Source of the DNA: Hyphomicrobiales bacterium
Lineage (GTDB): Bacteria > Pseudomonadota > Alphaproteobacteria > Rhizobiales > Beijerinckiaceae
Direction of reading: 5' to 3'
Assembly (NCBI GenBank): GCA_027484655.1
Contig: JAIXSM010000073.1
Coordinates: forward strand, 1-58,392
DNA: 58,392 bases
Of this stretch, positions 53,521 to 58,392 are shown in pieces (position 1 is the stretch's first letter; each line of letters opens with the position of its first letter). The notes beneath the pieces were generated by a model, which ran no database searches, had not been told where the DNA came from, and was given only the letters and a program-made list of their open reading frames with translations. The position numbers and the translations under genes were made by a program.

Positions 53521-54567
53521 CTACCGCCGCTCTTCGCGATAGATCGCAAGCTTTTCCTGCGCGCTGCGATCGGAGAACGTGAAGATCACCGCATCCTTCG
53601 ACGCGCGGGCCTTGCGCCACACCCAGCTCGGCAGCGCGATGACATCGCCCTCGCCCGCCGTGAACGACTTGTCGCCGGCCTCGATCTGCACTTCACCTTC
53701 GATGACAATCCACGTCTGCCCGTCGGTGGCGCGCATCTCGGTCGTCTCGAAGCCCTGCGGGATGTGCGTGAGCCACGCTGCGATCAACGGCATGGGCCAG
53801 CCGCCGTCGAGCGGATTCACGTAGCGCAGCGCATGGGCGATGTGCGGATCCGGCTTGTCTACGCCGGCGATGGCCATCAGCGCCTCGCGGCTCGCCTTGT
53901 ATTTATAGTTGAAAATCGGCGTGGTGGCGCCGAACGGCGAAGGCGTATGGAAGGGCCGCATGTTCGTGCCCCAGCGCGCCTGGGAATCGCCGAGCTTGCG
54001 GCTTTCAATCTGCGTCTTGTCGTTCGAGTGCCCGCTGAACGCGGTCTCAAAGAAGTTGATGATGTGCAGGTCGAGCCCGTCGATCCAGATCACGGGCTTG
54101 TCGTTCTCCTGCCCGTGGTCGTGCCACGCCCAGTTCGGCGTGATGACGAAATCGCCGCGCTCCATGTTGGTGCGTTCGCCCGCAACTGCGGTGTAGCCCA
54201 TGTTGCCTTCCAGCACGAGGCGCAGCGCCGAGGCCGTGTGGCGATGGGCTGCCGCGATCTCACCCGGCAGGATGAGTTGCATGCCGGAATACATGGTCGA
54301 TGTGATGCGCGAGCCGCCCGGCATGCCGGGGTTTTCAAACACGAGCACGCGACGCTCGGCTTCTTCAGCCGTGAGCAGATCGCCGGCTTCCATCAGCAGC
54401 GCGCGGCATTCATCGAAGCGCCACACGTGCGGCACAAACTTGCTCTTGGGCTCCGGCGGCACGAGGCCCTTGAGCGCCTCCCACAGGGGCGAAAGATGCT
54501 TGGGCGCGATCTTGTCGTAAAACTTCTGGCGGTCCTTGGCCGGCGCGACGGCTTCTGTTGCGGTCAT
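53521..54567 (-). CDS. Gentisate 1,2-dioxygenase
   Basis: A 348-residue bicupin ring-cleaving enzyme. The iron-binding cupin has PGEIAAAHRHTASALRLVLE (two His) and a third ligand region NWAWHDHGQ; the second cupin (about 255-335) ends GDVIALPSWVWRKA. It opens gentisate between carboxylate and hydroxyl carbons to maleylpyruvate. The length and the N-terminal FYDKIAPKHLSPLWE are typical. The downstream isomerase and hydrolase genes are not in the window. It shares strand with the aldolase-like gene, 74 bp upstream. Confidence 0.94.
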   Translation of the reverse strand: MTATEAVAPAKDRQKFYDKIAPKHLSPLWEALKGLVPPEPKSKFVPHVWRFDECRALLMEAGDLLTAEEAERRVLVFENPGMPGGSRITSTMYSGMQLILPGEIAAAHRHTASALRLVLEGNMGYTAVAGERTNMERGDFVITPNWAWHDHGQENDKPVIWIDGLDLHIINFFETAFSGHSNDKTQIESRKLGDSQARWGTNMRPFHTPSPFGATTPIFNYKYKASREALMAIAGVDKPDPHIAHALRYVNPLDGGWPMPLIAAWLTHIPQGFETTEMRATDGQTWIVIEGEVQIEAGDKSFTAGEGDVIALPSWVWRKARASKDAVIFTFSDRSAQEKLAIYREERR

Positions 54568-54641
54568 GGCAGGCTTCTCCTCATGCGTTGCGCGATTAGT
54601 CTACGTGCATCCCCGCGCCGCTTTCATGGCGCAGATCAAAC

Positions 54642-55433
54642 TCAAACCTTGCCCTCGGCGCGCAGGCGCCAGAGATCCCAAGCACGCGTCGACTGCCCGT
54701 CGATGGTGCGCGTGGCGGTCACCGTCTCGCCCTCGCTGAGCGCCGTGACGGGGCCGATGCGCAACGCCTCTGACAGAACGCGCGCGTTCTGCTCGGTGTA
54801 AACCGCGCGGAAAACCGCTTGTTTCAGGCTGTTTCCAACCGCAGTGGAGCCATGCCCGCGCATGAGAACGACCGTGCTTTCGCCGAGGCATTGGGCCAGC
54901 GCGGCGCCGAGCTTGGGCGAGGAAATCAACAGATCGTTGTCCTCGCCCACCACGTCGCGGATTTCGAACACCGGCGCGCATGTGCCGATGAACGAACCCA
55001 TGTGGGTGACGGCGCGGAACGGATAGCTCTTCACGAGCCCGAACGGGATCACTGCCATGGAGTGGCTGTGAATGACGCTCATCACATCAGGCCGCGCGCG
55101 ATAGATCTCGGAATGGATGAAGCGCTCGAGATAAACAGCGCGACCACGCGCATTCACCGGCTCGCCGTCGATGCCGAACTCGACGATGTCGTCGGCGGTC
55201 ACAAGGCCGGGCGCCATGTTGCGCGCGCACAGGAAGCGATTGGGATCCTTGTCGTGGCGCACGCTCACATGGCCGAACGCATCCAGGACGCCTTCGCGAA
55301 ACAGGATGCGATTGGCGATGACAAGATCTTCGATCAACTTCGGGTCCGCCGCCGGCCCCGGTGCGCCGGCATCGGGCGCGGGCGCGGCGACGCCGCCCGG
55401 ATCGTCGTTGAAACCATGCCCCGGCGTGCACAT
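54642..55433 (-). CDS. Class II aldolase/adducin family protein
   Basis: A 263-residue protein with the zinc-dependent aldolase/adducin fold. Key features are DAFGHVSVRHDKDPNRFL, the metal-binding HSHS (residues about 119-122) and VVLMRGHGSTAVG with the third His. The family includes fuculose-phosphate and other aldolases, and decarboxylases acting on aromatic acids. Next to a gentisate dioxygenase it could be a decarboxylase or hydratase in an aromatic pathway; the reaction is not established. It is divergent from the IclR gene, with about 160 bp between for regulation. Confidence 0.9.
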   Translation of the reverse strand: MCTPGHGFNDDPGGVAAPAPDAGAPGPAADPKLIEDLVIANRILFREGVLDAFGHVSVRHDKDPNRFLCARNMAPGLVTADDIVEFGIDGEPVNARGRAVYLERFIHSEIYRARPDVMSVIHSHSMAVIPFGLVKSYPFRAVTHMGSFIGTCAPVFEIRDVVGEDNDLLISSPKLGAALAQCLGESTVVLMRGHGSTAVGNSLKQAVFRAVYTEQNARVLSEALRIGPVTALSEGETVTATRTIDGQSTRAWDLWRLRAEGKV

Positions 55434-55592
55434 TGGCCTGCGCCCTCCCTCTTGTCTCAGACATTCAAATAGCGCGGCGCCGCGCAAATAGTCAATATTC
55501 TCATTTTTTGAGAATTGGTTTGACAGGCGGTCAGGCTGGAATTAGAGCAGCCCCAATGGCGGGGTGCGCCCCGCGGCTCGAGGGAGGCGTCG

Positions 55593-56372
55593 ATGGCCGG
55601 GTTCGCCCGCTTTCTCGCCGTGTTGCGGCTGTTCGACGACACGGCGAACGCCTGGACCGTTCCGGCGATGTCGGACGCGTTGGGCGTGCCGGCGAGCACG
55701 GTGTACCGCACCGTGCGCGACCTCGTCGCGGGCGGCTTTCTCGAAGCAGCACACGAGAGCGTGTATCGCCTCGGCCCCGCTTTCATCGAATACGACCGCC
55801 TGCTGCGCCTCACCGATCCGCTTGTGTCTGCCGGGCGCGGCGCCTTGCATGACGTTGTGGCGCAGGCGCGCACGCCCTGCGTCGCGTTGCTGTCGCGCCT
55901 CTACAACGATCAGGTGATGTGCGTGGCGGATGAAGCCGCACGCGACACCGCGTTTCGCCCCAGCTATGAGCGGGGGCGGCCCATGCCGCTCACGCAAGGC
56001 GCGACGTCGAAAGTCATTCTCGCCCATGTGCCGACGCGCCAACTCAACAGGCTCCTCGGCGCTCCCAAAGAGCGCGACAACCGCGACGGCGCGCTGCGGC
56101 GCGAACTCGCGGACATTCGCAAGCGCGGTTTCTGCGCCACCGCCAGCGAGATCGATGCAGGGCTTGCCGGCATCGCCGCGCCGGTGATCGTGCGCGAAGC
56201 TGGCGTCATCGCCAGCCTGAGCCTCGTCGCCGACGATACGCAGCTCGATGAAGCCCAGCGGCGCAGGCTCATTCTGCTCGTCGTGTCCGCAGCCAGCCTC
56301 GTCGCCGAGGCGCTGCGCCACGCGCTGCAACCGCCCATCCTCAACGACACACGCCAGAGACTGGTGAAATGA
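55593..56372 (+). CDS. IclR family transcriptional regulator
   Basis: A 259-residue regulator with an N-terminal winged helix (AWTVPAMSDALGVPASTVYR, then TVRDLVAGGFLE) and the C-terminal IclR effector-binding GAF-like domain (SRLYNDQVMCVAD; LTQGATSKVILAHV; GLAGIAAPVI). IclR proteins control aromatic catabolism in response to intermediates. It is divergent from the aldolase and dioxygenase genes and overlaps the monooxygenase start (ATGATGA), so it probably regulates this cluster. GGAGG lies 5 bp before the ATG. Confidence 0.94.
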   Translation: MAGFARFLAVLRLFDDTANAWTVPAMSDALGVPASTVYRTVRDLVAGGFLEAAHESVYRLGPAFIEYDRLLRLTDPLVSAGRGALHDVVAQARTPCVALLSRLYNDQVMCVADEAARDTAFRPSYERGRPMPLTQGATSKVILAHVPTRQLNRLLGAPKERDNRDGALRRELADIRKRGFCATASEIDAGLAGIAAPVIVREAGVIASLSLVADDTQLDEAQRRRLILLVVSAASLVAEALRHALQPPILNDTRQRLVK

Positions 56373-58009
56373 TGCAGACTTTCGATTGCGACGTCGCCAT
56401 CGTCGGGGCCGGGCCCACGGGCCTCACGCTCGCCAACTATCTCGGTCAGGCGGGCGTCAGCGTCATCCTGATCGAGCGCAACGCCACCACGGTGCAGGCG
56501 CCGCGCGCGGTCTCGATCGATGATGAATCGCTGCGCACCATGCAGTCCGTGGGGCTGGTTGAACGCGTGCTTGATAACGTCGCGCTTGATTACGGCTACC
56601 AATACGTCAGCAGCGCGAATGTGGTGTTCGCGCACATCGAGCCCACCGCGCGCGAATACGGCTGGCCGCGCCGCAACGCCTTCACCCAGCCGGAGCTTGA
56701 AGCCGCGTTGCGCGAAGGCCTCGCGCGCTTTCCCAACGTGCGCCAGGTATTCGAGAGTATTTGCGAGGGCGTGAAGGAAGACGACGACGGCGTCACGATC
56801 ACCGTGAAGGGCGACGGCGGCGCGCCGCAGACGATCCGCGCGCGCTATCTCGCCGCAACCGACGGCGCCCGCTCGCCCATCCGCAAGATGATTGGCGCGC
56901 AGCTTAGCGGCTCAACCTATCGCGAACGCTGGCTGATCGTGGACCTCAAGGACACGAAAGAGCGCTTCCGTCTCACGCGCGTGCTGTGCAATCCCAAGCG
57001 CCCGACGATCTGCCTGCCAGGCCCTGACGGGCGGCGGCGCTACGAGTTCATGGTGCATAATCATGAAAGCGACGACGAGATTTCAACGCCCGAAAAGGTG
57101 CGTGAACTGCTCGCCATGTTCGGGCCGGATGCGGATTCTCCCATCGTGCGCCGGCAGGTTTACACCTTCCATGCGCGCATGGCCGACAAGTGGAACACGC
57201 GGCGGATTTTCCTGGGCGGCGACGCAGCGCATCTCACGCCGCCCTTCGCCGGCCAGGGCATGAACAGCGGCATTCGCGACGCGCACAATCTGGCTTGGAA
57301 ACTCGCCGCTGTGGTGAAGGGCGAACTGGGCCCGCGCCTTTTGGAGAGCTACCACCCGGAGCGGTCGCCCCACGCGTGGTCGCTGATCGAGATGGCGGTG
57401 AACATCGGCAAGGTGATGATGCCGACGTCCGCCATTCAGGCGTTCGCCGTGCAAGCCGCGTTCCGGCTGATGCGGTTCATCCCGCCGCTGCACGCGTATT
57501 TCGCGCAGATGAAGTACAAGCCGAAGCCGTTCTACAACGCAGGCTTCGTGCTGCCCGACGATGGCGGGCTCAACGTCGTGGGCCGCATGCAGCCCCAGCC
57601 GCTTGTGGAGTTTCTCGACCGCTCACGGGTCAAGCTGGATGAACTGGCGGGCAACGGCTTCGCGCTCATCGCGTTCGGCGAGAATGCGCAGGCCACACTC
57701 GGCGCCTGCGCGCATCACGATTTTGGCCTGCCAAACCTGCGGCGCATCGCGGTTCTGCCCCACGACACGAACATCGACCGTACAGCGGATGCATCGCTGA
57801 CAGCGGTGCGCGCTGTGGAGGATTTCTTTGAGGTGCGACTGCCCAAGGGCCGCGAGGTGCTGATTGTCGTGCGGCCCGACCGTTACGCGGCTGCAGCCTG
57901 CGACGTGACGGACGCGTCGCAGATCGCAGCGTTCGCCGAGCGCGTGCGCGAGCTGGCGGCGTCAACGGGCTCGCCTGAAGCGGTGTCGAAGGTGGGCGCC
58001 GCAGCGTAG
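56369..58009 (+). CDS. FAD-dependent aromatic hydroxylase (MhpA-like)
   Basis: A 546-residue class A flavoprotein monooxygenase: FAD fingerprint VAIVGAGPTGLTLANYLG, the DG motif ATDGARSPIRKMIGA, and the GD motif FLGGDAAHLTPPFAGQGMNSG. The fold, length and C-terminal thioredoxin-like domain (about 400-546) match 3-(3-hydroxyphenyl)propionate hydroxylase (MhpA) and related phenol hydroxylases. It would add a hydroxyl group using NAD(P)H and oxygen; with a gentisate dioxygenase nearby, conversion of a hydroxybenzoate-type substrate to a gentisate-like product is a reasonable inference. It starts at 56369 within the IclR stop overlap. Confidence 0.9.
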   Translation: MMQTFDCDVAIVGAGPTGLTLANYLGQAGVSVILIERNATTVQAPRAVSIDDESLRTMQSVGLVERVLDNVALDYGYQYVSSANVVFAHIEPTAREYGWPRRNAFTQPELEAALREGLARFPNVRQVFESICEGVKEDDDGVTITVKGDGGAPQTIRARYLAATDGARSPIRKMIGAQLSGSTYRERWLIVDLKDTKERFRLTRVLCNPKRPTICLPGPDGRRRYEFMVHNHESDDEISTPEKVRELLAMFGPDADSPIVRRQVYTFHARMADKWNTRRIFLGGDAAHLTPPFAGQGMNSGIRDAHNLAWKLAAVVKGELGPRLLESYHPERSPHAWSLIEMAVNIGKVMMPTSAIQAFAVQAAFRLMRFIPPLHAYFAQMKYKPKPFYNAGFVLPDDGGLNVVGRMQPQPLVEFLDRSRVKLDELAGNGFALIAFGENAQATLGACAHHDFGLPNLRRIAVLPHDTNIDRTADASLTAVRAVEDFFEVRLPKGREVLIVVRPDRYAAAACDVTDASQIAAFAERVRELAASTGSPEAVSKVGAAA

Positions 58010-58392
58010 AGGATGGACCGCGCGCGTCCTCGCGCGCAACTCGTTTTCAGTCGCTAATTAGAACACCCTCACCCGGTTTGCTTCGCAAACCACGTTCGAG
58101 CGTAATTTATACTCAACCACATCCCCGGACGCGAAGCGATCCGGGGTCCAGCGGTGATTGCATTGACTCTGGATCCCGGGTTCGCACTTCGCGCGCCCCA
58201 GGAAAGTGGAGCTGTGGACCGCGCGCCACCTCCCCGGACGCCGAAGGCGATCCGGGGCCCCGCGCGCTCGTTTGCTGCGGGCGAGGACGCCCGCGGTCCG
58301 CATTTTCGCAGCGTCATGCCGACGAAGGCAAGAAGCGCCCCTTGCATCCACGACAGGCCAACGCTTCGGCCCTGCGGCCTACCGTGGATCCC
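58010..58392. repeat. REP-like palindromic repeats at the right edge
   Basis: No gene is supported in this 380 bp. It holds palindromes at 58123-58146 and 58232-58257 with the CCCCGGA ... TCCGGGG layout found at 22323 and 22665, and GGACCGCGCGCGTCCTCGC repeats at 58015 and, inverted, at 58277. Two short, non-family minus-strand frames cross the region and are not called. Confidence 0.7.

Overview
The window looks like chromosomal DNA of a high-GC alphaproteobacterium, most likely a Hyphomicrobiales (Rhizobiales) member. The grounds are the gene order DUF177 - plsX - fabH - ihfA - MerR, a Cbp3-type ubiquinol-cytochrome c chaperone gene, the adjacent 2Fe-2S ferredoxin and ferredoxin-NADP reductase genes, the Mla operon, and a 1400-residue coiled-coil protein like the growth-pole proteins of rhizobia. 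The genus cannot be told from the sequence. The left edge cuts the elongation factor Tu gene (minus strand); next come a YaiI family gene and an unusual pair of STAS and histidine-kinase-type ATPase genes.

Positions 2118-22185 are an integrated element of 20,024 bp, bounded by 44-bp direct repeats (39 of 44 identical). The right repeat is the 3' half of an intact tRNA-Gly(TCC) gene and the left is a displaced copy of that 3' half. The left part of the element is a P4-satellite-like module: tyrosine integrase, AlpA-like regulator, primase-polymerase, D5/P4-type helicase, and downstream a cluster of GTGAGAC repeats that may be a replication origin. The right part is defence cargo: a type I restriction system (hsdM-hsdS-hsdR), McrBC, and a tightly overlapping three-gene set of a SIR2-domain protein, a small protein of unknown fold and an SMC/Rad50-like ATPase. 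The last set has the layout of Lamassu / ABC three-component systems, with a predicted NAD-consuming effector, and is the most interesting item here. GGGACCA repeats near both ends are candidate integrase arm sites, and five bases in the T and acceptor stems suggest the tRNA-Gly gene is now a host-element chimera.

From 22217 on the content is ordinary core chromosome: MATE exporter, manC, Tat-exported methyltransferase, tRNA-Pro, the MerR-ihfA-fabH-plsX-DUF177-chaperone cluster (minus strand), tRNA-Leu, a DEAD-box helicase, a SixA-like phosphatase, YcjX/YcjF homologues, a solitary PemK/MazF toxin followed by a structured RNA candidate and terminator, MsrQ, ferredoxin reductase and ferredoxin, an Hpt protein, the large coiled-coil polar protein, and mlaE-mlaF-mlaD plus an auxiliary lipoprotein.

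The right end is catabolic and accessory: two Bug-type periplasmic binding proteins without their permease, a lone glycogen synthase, and an aromatic-acid cluster (alpha/beta hydrolase, gentisate 1,2-dioxygenase, class II aldolase-like protein, IclR regulator, FAD monooxygenase). Two families of dispersed palindromic repeats lie between genes. One, about 105 bp, occurs twice and both times between convergent gene ends; the other is REP-like and fills 22217-22754 and 58010-58392.
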